DNA of 64,000 nucleotides from Nocardioides marinus (GCF_013408145.1 NZ_JACBZI010000001.1:1657501-1721500); one strand, 5' to 3'. Positions 8,635 to 19,790 are shown, counted from the stretch's first letter. Translations and numbers: made by a program. Notes: generated by a model not told the origin, from the sequence alone.

Positions 8635-9725
8635 GCGCCGTGGGGTCGCGCATCGAGGGCGTCGTCGGGCCGGTCGCGCACGGCGGGCACTGCGTGCTGC
8701 GCCAGGAGGACGGGCCGGTCGTCTTCGTCCGGCACGCGCTGCCGGGCGAGCGGGTCGTCGTCGAGGTGACCGAGGGTGCCGAGGGCGACCGGTTCTGGCG
8801 CGGTGACGCCGTCGAGGTGCTCGAGGCCTCGCCGGACCGGGTCGAGGCGCCGTGCGCCTTCGCCGGGCCGGGGCTGTGCGGTGGCTGCGACCTGCAGCAC
8901 GTCGCGCTGCCCGCCCAGCGCGCGCTCAAGGCCTCGGTGGTGCGCGAGCAGATGCTGCGCCTGGCCGGTCTCGAGGTCGACGTCGAGGTCGAGGCCGTGC
9001 CCGGAGACCTCGACGGGCTGCGGTGGCGCACCCGGCAGCGCTACGTCGACCTCGGTGACGGCCGCCGCGGCATGCGCCAGCACCGCAGCCACGCGGTCGT
9101 CGAGGTCGACGACTGCCTCATCGACGGTCGTGGCCGGGTCCCCGAGCAGGAGCTGCACACCGTCCGCGGCGTGGAGTTCTCCGTCGCCCCGGACGGCTTC
9201 TGGCAGGTGCACCCCGGCGCCGCCGAGGTCCTGGTCGCATCGGTGCTCGACGGGCTGGAGCCGCGGGCCGGCGACCGTGTCCTGGACCTGTACGCCGGTG
9301 TCGGGCTGTTCGCGCGCTTCCTCGGCGAGGCCGTGGGCCGCTCGGGCGCGGTGGGGCTCGTCGAGGGCGAGCGCAGCGCCGTCGCGCACGCCCGCACCAA
9401 CCTCGCCACCCTGCCCGGCCGCTGGGAGGCCGTCTCCGGCGACGTCGAGCGCGTCCTGGCCCGACCCCGTGGCGACCTGCTGTCCGGCTCGGTCGACCTC
9501 GTCGTGCTCGACCCGCCGCGGCAGGGGGCGCGCCGCACGGTCGTCCGAGAGATCGCGCGCCGCACGCCGCGGCGGATCGCCTACGTGGCGTGCGACCCGG
9601 CGGCCCTGGCGCGCGACACGGCGTACCTGCGCGAGGCGGGGTACTCCCTGGCCTCCCTCCGCGCCCTGGACCTGTTCCCGATGACGCACCACGTCGAGTG
9701 CGTGGCAATCTTCCACCGCGACTGA
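8631..9725 (+). CDS. 23S rRNA/tRNA m5U-type methyltransferase (TrmA/RlmC/RlmD family)
   Basis: A 364-residue class I SAM methyltransferase. An N-terminal TRAM domain (residues 1-60, FVRHALPGERVVVEV) is followed by a cysteine cluster (C-A-F-A-G-P-G-L-CGGCDLQH) fitting the RlmD-type 4Fe-4S site, the SAM motif VLDLYAGVGLFARFL, VVLDPPRQGA, and the catalytic-loop AYVACDPAALARD. The family methylates C5 of uridine in rRNA or tRNA; which site is modified cannot be read from sequence. It is translationally coupled to the permease. The positional counterpart in M. tuberculosis is Rv2689c (recalled). Confidence 0.92.
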   Translation: MSAVGSRIEGVVGPVAHGGHCVLRQEDGPVVFVRHALPGERVVVEVTEGAEGDRFWRGDAVEVLEASPDRVEAPCAFAGPGLCGGCDLQHVALPAQRALKASVVREQMLRLAGLEVDVEVEAVPGDLDGLRWRTRQRYVDLGDGRRGMRQHRSHAVVEVDDCLIDGRGRVPEQELHTVRGVEFSVAPDGFWQVHPGAAEVLVASVLDGLEPRAGDRVLDLYAGVGLFARFLGEAVGRSGAVGLVEGERSAVAHARTNLATLPGRWEAVSGDVERVLARPRGDLLSGSVDLVVLDPPRQGARRTVVREIARRTPRRIAYVACDPAALARDTAYLREAGYSLASLRALDLFPMTHHVECVAIFHRD

Positions 9726-9772
9726 CTCCGGGCTCTACCTCAGCCACGAGAGGCGCCGCCGGGCGCGGGGCG

Positions 9773-10351
9773 TCACCGGCACTTGTAGCAGCTGAGCTGG
9801 ACCGTCTCGTGGGGGTCGTAGCAGGGCTGAGGTTCCCGCTTCTTCCGACTGCTCCGGACACCGCCGCCGCTGGCGACCGGGCTGCCCTCCGCGTACTGAG
9901 CCACCCGGCCGTCATCAGTGAAGCCCACGCCCTCGGCCATGAGCAACGAGCGGACCAGCGGCAGACCGGGATCACCGAGGTGCTTGAAGTTCGTGAGTGC
10001 TCCGCCTGCGAGCACCACACGCCACCACGGGACCCCGTCGAAGGGGGAGAAGGGCATCAAGGCCTGCCCTACCGCGATCGCGCCGCCCGGAGATCGAACC
10101 TGCTCGGCAACCCAGCCATAGGTGACGACCTCACCCGGCTTCAGCCCACGCACGCAGTGCACCACGGCTGCCTGGAACTCTGTCAGAGCTCGGCGTGCGT
10201 CGAACGGTTCGCTGCACGCGCGCAGGGCCGCTGCTACCTGCGCATGCTGGTCCTGGGGCGTGTCGCCGAGGGTGACGCTGAGTCGCATGTCCGTCTGGCC
10301 GGCGGTCGTGGGCGCCGTCTCCTCGCGGCCGTGCGCTGTGTGCGAGTCCAT
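9773..10351 (-). CDS. Alkyltransferase-like (ATL) DNA-repair protein with a Cys-rich tail
   Basis: A 192-residue protein with the DNA-binding domain of O6-methylguanine-DNA methyltransferases: FQAAVVHCVRGLKPGEVVTY, the helix-turn-helix region GGAIAVGQALMPFSPFDGVP, and RSLLMAEGV. The acceptor motif PCHR is PWWR here: W109 replaces the catalytic Cys, the mark of ATL proteins, which flag O6-alkylguanine for nucleotide excision repair. W110 also replaces the usual His. The tail after residue 160 is basic and ends with C177, C188 and C191, not part of typical ATLs. Leaderless start: TAGCGT lies 6 bases before the ATG at 10351. By eye the region is less GC-rich than its neighbours, suggesting transfer. 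Confidence 0.85.
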   Translation of the reverse strand: MDSHTAHGREETAPTTAGQTDMRLSVTLGDTPQDQHAQVAAALRACSEPFDARRALTEFQAAVVHCVRGLKPGEVVTYGWVAEQVRSPGGAIAVGQALMPFSPFDGVPWWRVVLAGGALTNFKHLGDPGLPLVRSLLMAEGVGFTDDGRVAQYAEGSPVASGGGVRSSRKKREPQPCYDPHETVQLSCYKCR

Positions 10352-10357
10352 GGCTGC

Positions 10358-10363
10358 ACGCTA
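10358..10363 (-). promoter_or_regulatory. -10 element (TAGCGT), leaderless start of the ATL gene
   Basis: TAGCGT on the minus strand, 6 bases before the ATG at 10351. Confidence 0.6.
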
Positions 10364-10448
10364 GTGGTCCCCTCCGACATCGAGGCCTGCTCGTGCCAGC
10401 GGCGTGCATGAGTGGCGCCCGGGCCGTGCGTGGGTGACGTCTCGGCGG

Positions 10449-11405
10449 TCAGCGGCGCGACCGGTACACGCGGCGCACCACGTCCTCGACGTCCGGCTCC
10501 TCGATCGAGAGGTCGAGCACCTCGGCGGACGCGCTGACGGCGGCGAGGACGGCGGCGGCGGTGACCCGGTCGGGGTCGAAGGCGATCCGGTGGCGCAGGC
10601 CGTGCCCCTCCTCGCCCAGGTGCGTGGTGCCGTCGGGGAGGGGGAGCGTGGGCGTGGGCGACGCCAGGTCGACGGTCATCACGCGCTGGGCGCCGACGGT
10701 GCGTGAGAGCGCGGCCAGGCTGCCGTCGTGGACGGTGCGGCCGCGGTCGACGAGCACCACGCGGTCGCAGAGCCGCTCGACGTCGCCCATGTCGTGGGTG
10801 GTGAGCAGCAACGTGGTCCCGTGGTCGCGACGCTCGGTCACCAGGAACTCGCGGAGCCGCTGCTTGGACAGCACGTCGAGCCCGATGGTCGGCTCGTCGA
10901 GGACCACCAGCCGCGGTCGGTGCAGCAGCGCGGCGGCGACCTCGGCGCGCATCCGCTGGCCGAGCGAGAGCTGGCGCACCGGGGTGGTGAGGAACTCGCC
11001 CAGCTCGAGCCGCTCGACCAGCTCCTCGCGCCGGGCTGCGGCGTCGGTGGGGGAGAGCCGGTGGATCGCGGCCAGCAGCGAGAAGGACTCCCGGGTCGGC
11101 AGGTCCCACCACAGCTGGGAGCGCTGCCCGAAGACCACGCCGATCTCGCGCGCGAGCCGGCGCCGCTCCGCGACGGGGCGCAGCCCGCAGGTCCGCACCT
11201 CACCAGCGGTGGGCACGAGGATCCCGCACAGCATCTTGATCGTCGTGGACTTCCCGGCCCCGTTGGCACCGATGTAGCCGACGGCCTCGCCGGGCTCCAC
11301 CCGCAGCGACAGGTCGTCGACGGCCACCACGGTGCGCCGCTTCATCCCCTCCCGCACCCGGAAGGTCCGGGTCAGGCCGTCGGTCTCGATGATGTGCGAG
11401 GTCAT
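10449..11405 (-). CDS. ABC-2 exporter ATP-binding protein (COG4586 type)
   Basis: A 318-residue ATPase with Walker A GANGAGKST (about residues 44-52), Q-loop FGQRSQLWWD, signature LSLGQRMR, Walker B LVVLDEPTIGLD and the H-switch TTHD. After the NBD comes a C-terminal domain of about 90 residues typical of this subfamily. It is the last gene of a three-gene operon; its ATG overlaps the stop of the first permease (ATGA). The longer open frame upstream belongs to the permease region and is not part of it. The subfamily is annotated as multidrug or viologen-type export; the substrate here is unknown. M. tuberculosis has an unrelated three-gene exporter (Rv2686c-Rv2688c) at the same place. Confidence 0.92.
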   Translation of the reverse strand: MTSHIIETDGLTRTFRVREGMKRRTVVAVDDLSLRVEPGEAVGYIGANGAGKSTTIKMLCGILVPTAGEVRTCGLRPVAERRRLAREIGVVFGQRSQLWWDLPTRESFSLLAAIHRLSPTDAAARREELVERLELGEFLTTPVRQLSLGQRMRAEVAAALLHRPRLVVLDEPTIGLDVLSKQRLREFLVTERRDHGTTLLLTTHDMGDVERLCDRVVLVDRGRTVHDGSLAALSRTVGAQRVMTVDLASPTPTLPLPDGTTHLGEEGHGLRHRIAFDPDRVTAAAVLAAVSASAEVLDLSIEEPDVEDVVRRVYRSRR

Positions 11406-12217
11406 CCGCCCGCTCCCTGGTAGTGACGTACGCCGGTGCGCCAGCTCAGCCCGGCGGCGACCCAGGCCCACACCGCGGCGACCGGCGCCAGCCAGCCGGC
11501 CCACGCCGGCAGGCCGGCGAAGGTGTCGAGCCCCAGCAGCGTGGCAGCCGGCAGGTAGGCCGTGAAGGCCATCGGGAAGAAGAACCCGAAGACGACGACC
11601 AGCGGCCGCCCCCAGACCGTGCCCGGCTGCGTGGCGGCGTAGCGGCCGCCGTACACGAACGCGTTGGTCATCTCCGAGCCGTTGACGAGGAAGAACTGCA
11701 GCCCACCGGCCCAGACGAACAGTGCCGCGAACGTCGCGACGCCGCTCACCACGGCGACCAGCAGCAGCCCGACGGCCTCGAAGCCCCAGGTGACGTCGTT
11801 GACCACCAGGCCGACGACGAGGGCGACGAGCCCGACCAGGGCCCGCGCCAACCGGCGCAGGCTGATGTCGCTGGTGACCAGCTGCAGCAGCAGTGGCTGC
11901 GGGCGCAGGTAGAAGACGTCGAGGCGTCCGGTGCGGACGTACTCCGGCAGGTTGTCGCAGTGCCCGACGACCATGTCGGCGAGCGAGAAGCACAGGTCGG
12001 CGAGACCGAAGACGAGCAGCATCGCCGCGAGGTCGAACCCGCCGATCGCGCTGACGCTGGTGAACAGCACGGCGACCTCGGCGAGCTCGGTGAGCCCGAC
12101 CAGCAGCGAGCTGCCGAGGTCGAGGCCGAAGCTGGTGCGGTAGCTGGCCTGGGAGCGGATGCGCGAGGCCAGCACGGCGCGGTACGGCGCCAGCGCACTG
12201 CCGTGGGGCTCAGCCAC
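11402..12217 (-). CDS. ABC-2 family permease (COG3694 type)
   Basis: A 271-residue membrane protein with six predicted helices. SQASYRTSFGLDLG near the N-terminus and LPEYVRTGRLDVFYLRPQP in the cytosolic loop after helix 2 are the characteristic ABC-2 coupling region. It pairs with the adjacent ATPase and a second, distantly related permease, presumably as a heterodimeric membrane unit. It overlaps the upstream permease gene by 8 bases and the ATPase gene by 4. Confidence 0.9.
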   Translation of the reverse strand: MAEPHGSALAPYRAVLASRIRSQASYRTSFGLDLGSSLLVGLTELAEVAVLFTSVSAIGGFDLAAMLLVFGLADLCFSLADMVVGHCDNLPEYVRTGRLDVFYLRPQPLLLQLVTSDISLRRLARALVGLVALVVGLVVNDVTWGFEAVGLLLVAVVSGVATFAALFVWAGGLQFFLVNGSEMTNAFVYGGRYAATQPGTVWGRPLVVVFGFFFPMAFTAYLPAATLLGLDTFAGLPAWAGWLAPVAAVWAWVAAGLSWRTGVRHYQGAGG

Positions 12218-13037
12218 CCTGCACCTCCAGGCGGCGCCGCCCCCGGCGCGTCATCAGCTGGCCGAGCGCCCCGACGACCAGCAGCCACCCGACCTGGGCG
12301 GCGACCAGCCCGACCGAGGCCAGACCGTCGACGCGGCCGGAGAGCACGTCGACGGGGTACATCAGCATCGCGGGGAAGGGCGTGGCCGTGGCCAACCAGA
12401 ACAACGGCGCCGGGAAGATGCCGATCGGCACGTAGAGCCCGGCCAGGAAGCCCGCCACCACCATGTAGAGCAGCGCGACGCCGCGGGTCTCGACGAGCCA
12501 GAACCCGGTCGCGGCCACCAGGTAGGCCGTCGCCGCCGAGACCGTGATGCCCAGCAGCACGCTGACCGCGCCGAGCAGGTAGGGGCCGGGCGTCGTGGGC
12601 ATCGTCATCCCCACGACCACTGCGCCGACCAGCACCGACGGCACGCCGCGGGGGAGCAGGGCGAACAGGCCGCGACCGACCTCCGTGGCGACGGCGGCCG
12701 CGTGCACGTCGAGGGGTCGCAGGAAGTCCACGACCACGTCCCCGGTGCGGATCCGCTCGGCCATCTCGGAGCGGCCGTAGAGGTTCACCGAGCCGAGCAG
12801 CCCCTGGCTGAGCCACACGTAGGCCGACATGGTGCCGACGTCGTACCCGCGCAGCTCACCGCCGGCGGCCTCGACGGTCGCGAGCAGCAGCGCGACCTTG
12901 AGGAAGCCGAACGTGGTGTTGGCGACCAGTCCGGCCAGCGCCGCGAGCCGGTAGGCCGACTGCTGCCGGAAGCCCGCCGCGACCAGCCTCGGGTACGGCC
13001 CGGGGGAGAGGTGGTGGGAGGGCCGGACCGAGAGCAC
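12210..13037 (-). CDS. ABC-2 family permease (COG4587 type)
   Basis: A 275-residue membrane protein with six predicted helices. The coupling-loop signature ERIRTGDVVVDFLRPLDVHA parallels EYVRTGRLDVFYLRPQP of its partner, showing the two permeases are ancient paralogues. It is the first gene of the exporter operon. The GTG at 13037 lies 6 bases after TACAGT on the minus strand, indicating a leaderless start. Confidence 0.9.
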   Translation of the reverse strand: MLSVRPSHHLSPGPYPRLVAAGFRQQSAYRLAALAGLVANTTFGFLKVALLLATVEAAGGELRGYDVGTMSAYVWLSQGLLGSVNLYGRSEMAERIRTGDVVVDFLRPLDVHAAAVATEVGRGLFALLPRGVPSVLVGAVVVGMTMPTTPGPYLLGAVSVLLGITVSAATAYLVAATGFWLVETRGVALLYMVVAGFLAGLYVPIGIFPAPLFWLATATPFPAMLMYPVDVLSGRVDGLASVGLVAAQVGWLLVVGALGQLMTRRGRRRLEVQGG

Positions 13038-13043
13038 CGGCGG

Positions 13044-13049
13044 ACTGTA
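13044..13049 (-). promoter_or_regulatory. -10 element (TACAGT) of the ABC exporter operon
   Basis: TACAGT on the minus strand, 6 bases before the GTG at 13037. Confidence 0.65.
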
Positions 13050-13091
13050 CCCGCGACCGGAGGGGTGGCCGCACGATCACTCGATGTCATG

Positions 13092-13109
13092 TATCTTGAT
13101 GTCGAGAGA
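13092..13109 (+). promoter_or_regulatory. Inverted repeat in the acnA promoter region
   Basis: TATCTTGA-TG-TCGAGAGA: the arms match at 6 of 8 positions. It lies about 95 bases upstream of the acnA start, between the divergent ABC operon and acnA. It may be the operator of an aconitase regulator; I cannot name the protein. A weak AGGT..ACCT palindrome that could be an iron box lies about 20 bases downstream. Confidence 0.4.
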
Positions 13110-13204
13110 GTTGCTGAGGTGAACCTGACTTCCCCAGGCCACCGGCTCGACGGCAAGATGGCGGCAGACCGCCGGCGCACACGCGACAGAGGAGATGTTG
13201 GTCA

Positions 13205-16015
<2,811 letters not shown>

Positions 16016-16032
16016 GCCCTCCGCAGCACGCA

Positions 16033-16078
16033 GTCGTGCCCCTCAGCGCGCGCCCAGGCGCCCGCTGGGGGGCACGAC
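16033..16078 (+). terminator. Strong terminator after acnA
   Basis: Long hairpin: GTCGTGCCCC plus TCAGCG pairs with CGCTG plus GGGGGCACGAC across a GC-rich loop. It is followed by CCATTTCTC, the nearest thing to a T-run in this region. Confidence 0.8.
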
Positions 16079-16101
16079 CCATTTCTCGAGGAGGCGCTGG
16101 A

Positions 16102-16107
16102 TACGGT
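16102..16107 (+). promoter_or_regulatory. -10 element (TACGGT), leaderless start of the thiamine-binding protein
   Basis: TACGGT is 6 bases before the ATG at 16114. It decides against an upstream in-frame start at 16036. Confidence 0.6.
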
Positions 16108-16113
16108 GGCGCC

Positions 16114-16416
16114 ATGATCGTGGCGTTCAGCATCTCCCCGACCAGCGGCGACGAGACCGGCAGCGTGTCGGAGGCGGTGGCCGCCGCCGTGCGCGTGGTG
16201 AAGGAGTCGGGGCTGCCCTACGAGCTGAACTCGATGTTCACCAACGTCGAGGGGGAGTGGGACGAGGTAATGGCCGTGGTCAAGCGCGCCGTGGACGTCG
16301 TCGCCGAGGTCTCCCCGCGCGTCGGGCTGGTGCTGAAGGCCGACATCCGCCCCGGCTGGGACGGGCAGCTGACGGCGAAGGTCGAGCGGGTCGAGCGCCT
16401 GCTGGAGCAGGGGTGA
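16114..16416 (+). CDS. MTH1187/YqgV-family thiamine-binding protein (DUF77)
   Basis: A 100-residue ferredoxin-like protein of the UPF0045/DUF77 family; structures of relatives bind thiamine (known of the family, not tested here). Typical features are the N-terminal MIVAFSISPTSGDETGSVSEAV, the central YELNSMFTNVEGEWDEVM and the C-terminal VGLVLKADIRPG. The ATG at 16114 follows a leaderless -10 and gives the family's usual first residues. The stop overlaps the GTG of the DUF3105 gene (GTGA), so the two are coupled. Confidence 0.88.
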   Translation: MIVAFSISPTSGDETGSVSEAVAAAVRVVKESGLPYELNSMFTNVEGEWDEVMAVVKRAVDVVAEVSPRVGLVLKADIRPGWDGQLTAKVERVERLLEQG

Positions 16417-16988
16417 GCCGTGGCTCGCGCCTGGCGGTGCTGGCGGTCGCGCTCCTGGGCGTGCTGTTCGTCATGACCGCGGCGACGGTGCTGCCTCAGG
16501 TGGCCGAGCGGTTGCGTCCGGAGCCCGTGGACCTCACGCTCGACGCCGTCGAGGTCTTCGAGGACCTGCCGACGACGCACACCGACGAGGCCGTGGAGTA
16601 CCCCACCGAGCCGCCCGTGGGTGGCCCGCACGCCGGGGAGTGGCTCGACTGCGGCACGTACGACGAGCAGGTGCCCGCCGAGAACCTCGTGCACGACCTC
16701 GAGCACGGCACCGTCGTCATCGCGCACGACCCGGACCTCGGTGCTGACGACGTCGCCCGCCTGGCCGAGCTGCTCCCGCAGAACGGCATCCTCACGCCCT
16801 GGGTCGGCCTGGACGCGCCCGTCGTCGTGGTGGTCTGGGAGCGGCGACTGGCACTGACCGGGGCCGACGACCCGCGCCTGGAGCTGTTCATCGCCGAGCT
16901 GGGGAACGGCGAGACCGCGCCCGAGCCGCGGGCGTCCTGTGCGGGCGGCATCGAGCCGCCCCGCGACCCGGGGCTCACCCAGGTCTGA
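16413..16988 (+). CDS. DUF3105 family membrane-anchored protein
   Basis: A 191-residue protein: one N-terminal transmembrane segment (residues 6-28, LAVLAVALLGVLFVMTAATV) and an extracytoplasmic DUF3105 domain with YPTEPPVGGPHAGEW and ENLVHDLEHGTVVI, both invariant in the family. The conserved His residues and two Cys (C79 region and C178 region) suggest metal binding or a disulphide, but function is unknown. The GTG at 16413 overlaps the preceding stop by 4 bases and gives the TM-first topology; the longer open frame upstream is out of register with family length. Confidence 0.87.
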   Translation: MSRGSRLAVLAVALLGVLFVMTAATVLPQVAERLRPEPVDLTLDAVEVFEDLPTTHTDEAVEYPTEPPVGGPHAGEWLDCGTYDEQVPAENLVHDLEHGTVVIAHDPDLGADDVARLAELLPQNGILTPWVGLDAPVVVVVWERRLALTGADDPRLELFIAELGNGETAPEPRASCAGGIEPPRDPGLTQV

Positions 16989-17037
16989 GGTGCGACACGG
17001 GCCCCACGGGTGTGACCCCGACGGCACACCGCGTGGG

Positions 17038-17043
17038 TAGCCT
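17038..17043 (+). promoter_or_regulatory. -10 element (TAGCCT), leaderless start of the M3 peptidase
   Basis: TAGCCT is 6 bases before the GTG at 17050. Confidence 0.65.
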
Positions 17044-17049
17044 CGCCCC

Positions 17050-18999
17050 GTGCCGAACCACAGCGCGCCCTCCGCGGGCGACCTCCAGCCCGTGACCCTG
17101 CCCGCCGTGGAGGACCTCGACGGCTGGAACGCCTTCCTCGACGAGCAGGTCCTCGGCGGGCTGGAGCGCACGAAGGGCCTCGTCGACGTGCTGCGCGGCA
17201 GCGCACCCGGCGACCCGGCGACCCTGCCGCGCTGGAACGACGTGCACGTCGTCCTCGGCAACGCCTTCGCCGTCGCCGGCCTGCTCTCCCAGGTGCACCC
17301 CGACGCCGCGCTGCGCGAGCGGGCCGAGGGCTACGAGCAGCAGCTCCACGAGCTGCGCACCGCCCTCATGCTCGACCCGGAGGTGTACGCCGTGCTCGAG
17401 GCCGCCCCCACCGAGGGGCTGCCCGACGGCGCGGACCGCGTCCTCGAGGACGCGCTGCTCGCCTTCCGTCGCAGCGGGGTGGACCGCGACGAGAAGACCC
17501 GCAACCGGCTGCGTGAGCTCTCCGCACGCGGCTCGGACCTCGGGCAGGCGTTCTCGCGCAACATCCGCGACGGGGCCGGCGAGACCCGGGTGCCGGCCAG
17601 CGCGCTGGCGGGGCTGCCGGCCGACTACGTCGAGTCGCACCCGGTGGCCGAGGACGGCACCGTCACGATCACGACCGGCTACCCCGACACCAACCCGTTC
17701 CTGATGTTCTCCGCCGACCGCGAGGCACGGCACGCGGTGATGCACACGTTCCTCAACATCGGCTGGCCCGACAACGACCCCGTCCTGCACGACCTGCTCG
17801 CGGTCCGCGACGAGCAGGCCAGGCTCCTGGGCTACGACTCCTGGCCCGACTACGACGCCGAGGTCAAGATGATCGGTACCGGGGCGGCCGTCGCCGAGTT
17901 CGTCGACCGGGTCGCCCGCGACGCCACCGCCAGCGCCGAGCGCGACGCGGCGGTGCTGCTCGAGCGCGCCCGGCAGGACCACCCCGAGCTCGAGCGGCTC
18001 GACGTGGCCGACGCCCGCTACTACGGCGAGGTCGTGCGCCGCGAGCAGTACGACGTCGACGGCCAGACGGTGCGCGGCTACTTCGAGTCCGGGCGGGTCC
18101 GCCAGGGCCTGCTCGACGTGACGGGCCGGCTCTTCGGCCTGGAGTACCTCCCGGTCGATGCGCCCTCCTGGCACGCCGAGGTGGCGTCGTACGACGTGGT
18201 GCTGGTGGAGACCGGCGAGCGGCTGGGCCGGATCCACCTCGACCTGCACCCGCGACCGGGCAAGTACAACCACGCCGCCCAGTTCGACCTCGTGCGTGGC
18301 GTCGCCGGCCGGCAGCTGCCCGAAGGCGTGCTCGTGTGCAACTTCGGCCGGACCCGGATGGACCACTCCGAGGTGGTGACGCTGTTCCACGAGTTCGGCC
18401 ACCTGCTGCACCACGTGCTGGCCGGGCGGCACCCGTGGGTGCGCTTCTCCGGGGTCGCGACCGAGTGGGACTTCGTCGAGGCGCCGAGCCAGATGCTGGA
18501 GGAGTGGGCCTGGGACCACGGCGTGCTCGCGGGCTTCGCCGTCGACGCCGACGGCACCCCGATCCCGGAAGCGCTGGTGGACCGGATGCGCGCGGCCGAG
18601 GAGTTCGGCAAGGGCTACTACGCCCGCACGCAGATGTACTACGCGGCGGTCTCGTACCACTTCCACGCCGAGCTGCCGGCGGACCTGGCGGCCCGCTCCC
18701 GGGAGCTGTCGGAGCGCTACGCGGTGTGGGGGCAGGTGCCGGACACCCACTTCCACTGCGGCTTCGGCCACCTGGAGGGCTACGGCTCGGGCTACTACAC
18801 CTACATGTGGAGCCTGGTCATCGCCAAGGACCTCTTCTCCGCCTTCGACGCGGGCGACCTGTTCGCCCCCGACGTGGCGCGGCGCTACCGCGACACCGTG
18901 CTGGCCGCCGGCGGCAGCCGCGACGCCGCCGACCTCGTCGAGGAGTTCCTGGGGCGTCCCTACGACAACCGGGCGTTCACGGCCTGGCTGGAGTCCTGA
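17050..18999 (+). CDS. M3-family zinc oligopeptidase (thimet/Dcp type)
   Basis: A 649-residue cytosolic metallopeptidase of family M3, the expected length, with no signal peptide. The zinc site is HEFGH at residues 447-451 (FHEFGHLLHH), with the third ligand in EWDFVEAPSQMLEEW about 28 residues on. Substrate-binding segments HCGFGHLEGYGSGYYTYMWS and LDLHPRPGKYNHAAQF are conserved. It degrades short peptides released by larger proteases. The last 23 bases overlap the 3' end of the convergent GNAT gene. Confidence 0.95.
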   Translation: MPNHSAPSAGDLQPVTLPAVEDLDGWNAFLDEQVLGGLERTKGLVDVLRGSAPGDPATLPRWNDVHVVLGNAFAVAGLLSQVHPDAALRERAEGYEQQLHELRTALMLDPEVYAVLEAAPTEGLPDGADRVLEDALLAFRRSGVDRDEKTRNRLRELSARGSDLGQAFSRNIRDGAGETRVPASALAGLPADYVESHPVAEDGTVTITTGYPDTNPFLMFSADREARHAVMHTFLNIGWPDNDPVLHDLLAVRDEQARLLGYDSWPDYDAEVKMIGTGAAVAEFVDRVARDATASAERDAAVLLERARQDHPELERLDVADARYYGEVVRREQYDVDGQTVRGYFESGRVRQGLLDVTGRLFGLEYLPVDAPSWHAEVASYDVVLVETGERLGRIHLDLHPRPGKYNHAAQFDLVRGVAGRQLPEGVLVCNFGRTRMDHSEVVTLFHEFGHLLHHVLAGRHPWVRFSGVATEWDFVEAPSQMLEEWAWDHGVLAGFAVDADGTPIPEALVDRMRAAEEFGKGYYARTQMYYAAVSYHFHAELPADLAARSRELSERYAVWGQVPDTHFHCGFGHLEGYGSGYYTYMWSLVIAKDLFSAFDAGDLFAPDVARRYRDTVLAAGGSRDAADLVEEFLGRPYDNRAFTAWLES

Positions 19000-19777
19000 G
19001 GCCCTCGGCGCTGACCTGGCTCTCGGTGCGGACGAACCCGGCGCCGAGGTAGAGGTCGAGCGCGTGGTGGTCGGGATCGGCCACCAGCACCAGCCGTCGG
19101 GCACCGAGCTCGCCCAGCGCGTGCGCGCCGGCGTGGTGCAGCAGGGCCTGCGCCAGGCCACGGCGCCGGGCCTCGGGGTGGGTCTGCACGGTCTGGAAGC
19201 GCGCCAGCCCGTCCCCGGCACGGAAGATCCCGAGACCGGCCAGGAGTCGCTCGCCGTCGAACGCGCCGAACCAGGCGCCGTGGCCGGCCTCCACCGTGGC
19301 GCGCTCGGCTGCGGCCCGGCGGGTCGCGAAGACGTCGTGGTCGGGACCGGCGCCCTCCGCGCAGGCGAGGTCCAGCGCGACCTTCTGTGCCCAGTCCGCG
19401 TCACCGACCAGCGCCCGCACGACCGCGCTGCGCTGCTCGCGTCGTGGGGGCAGCACCGCGTCGGCGGTGAGCACGGCGTCGACGGCCACCCGCCACCCCG
19501 GCCGGCGCAACCGCTCGACGTCCTCCCGCCCGGCGGCGGGGTCGTCGATGCCGACGGCGTGGTGGCCCAGCCCCGGCAGCAGGGCCTCGACCCGGTCGGC
19601 CAGGCCGGGCAGGTCGCGCAGCAGGGGAGTGCGGCGCAGGAGGACGAAGTTGCCCCAGCGGAAGGTCGGGTTGCCCGGCGTGCGCACGACGACGTACGCC
19701 GGGTGGTGCTCGACCTCGCTGCCCGACTGCGCGAGCAGCGCCAGGTCGGTGCGCCACGCCAGGGACAGGACCTCCAC
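18977..19777 (-). CDS. GNAT-family N-acetyltransferase
   Basis: A 266-residue protein. A C-terminal GNAT domain (about 130-260) has the acetyl-CoA pyrophosphate loop region VQTHPEARRRGLAQALLHHA and the closing ADPDHHALDLYLGAGFVRTE. The N-terminal 120 residues look like a second, degenerate GNAT-like half (PTFRWGNFVLLRRTP). The substrate is unknown. The start was set at GTG 19777 because TAGCCT lies 7 bases upstream on the minus strand; the open frame runs far upstream without good support. Confidence 0.82.
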   Translation of the reverse strand: MEVLSLAWRTDLALLAQSGSEVEHHPAYVVVRTPGNPTFRWGNFVLLRRTPLLRDLPGLADRVEALLPGLGHHAVGIDDPAAGREDVERLRRPGWRVAVDAVLTADAVLPPRREQRSAVVRALVGDADWAQKVALDLACAEGAGPDHDVFATRRAAAERATVEAGHGAWFGAFDGERLLAGLGIFRAGDGLARFQTVQTHPEARRRGLAQALLHHAGAHALGELGARRLVLVADPDHHALDLYLGAGFVRTESQVSAEGLRTPARP

Positions 19778-19784
19778 GTCGGCG

Positions 19785-19790
19785 AGGCTA
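19785..19790 (-). promoter_or_regulatory. -10 element (TAGCCT), leaderless start of the GNAT gene
   Basis: TAGCCT on the minus strand, 7 bases before the GTG at 19777. Confidence 0.6.

Noticed and set aside
13112..13135. IdeR/DtxR iron box at acnA as a firm feature
   Set aside because: By hand only about 12 of 19 consensus positions match, too weak to annotate alone; it is mentioned only as a possibility.
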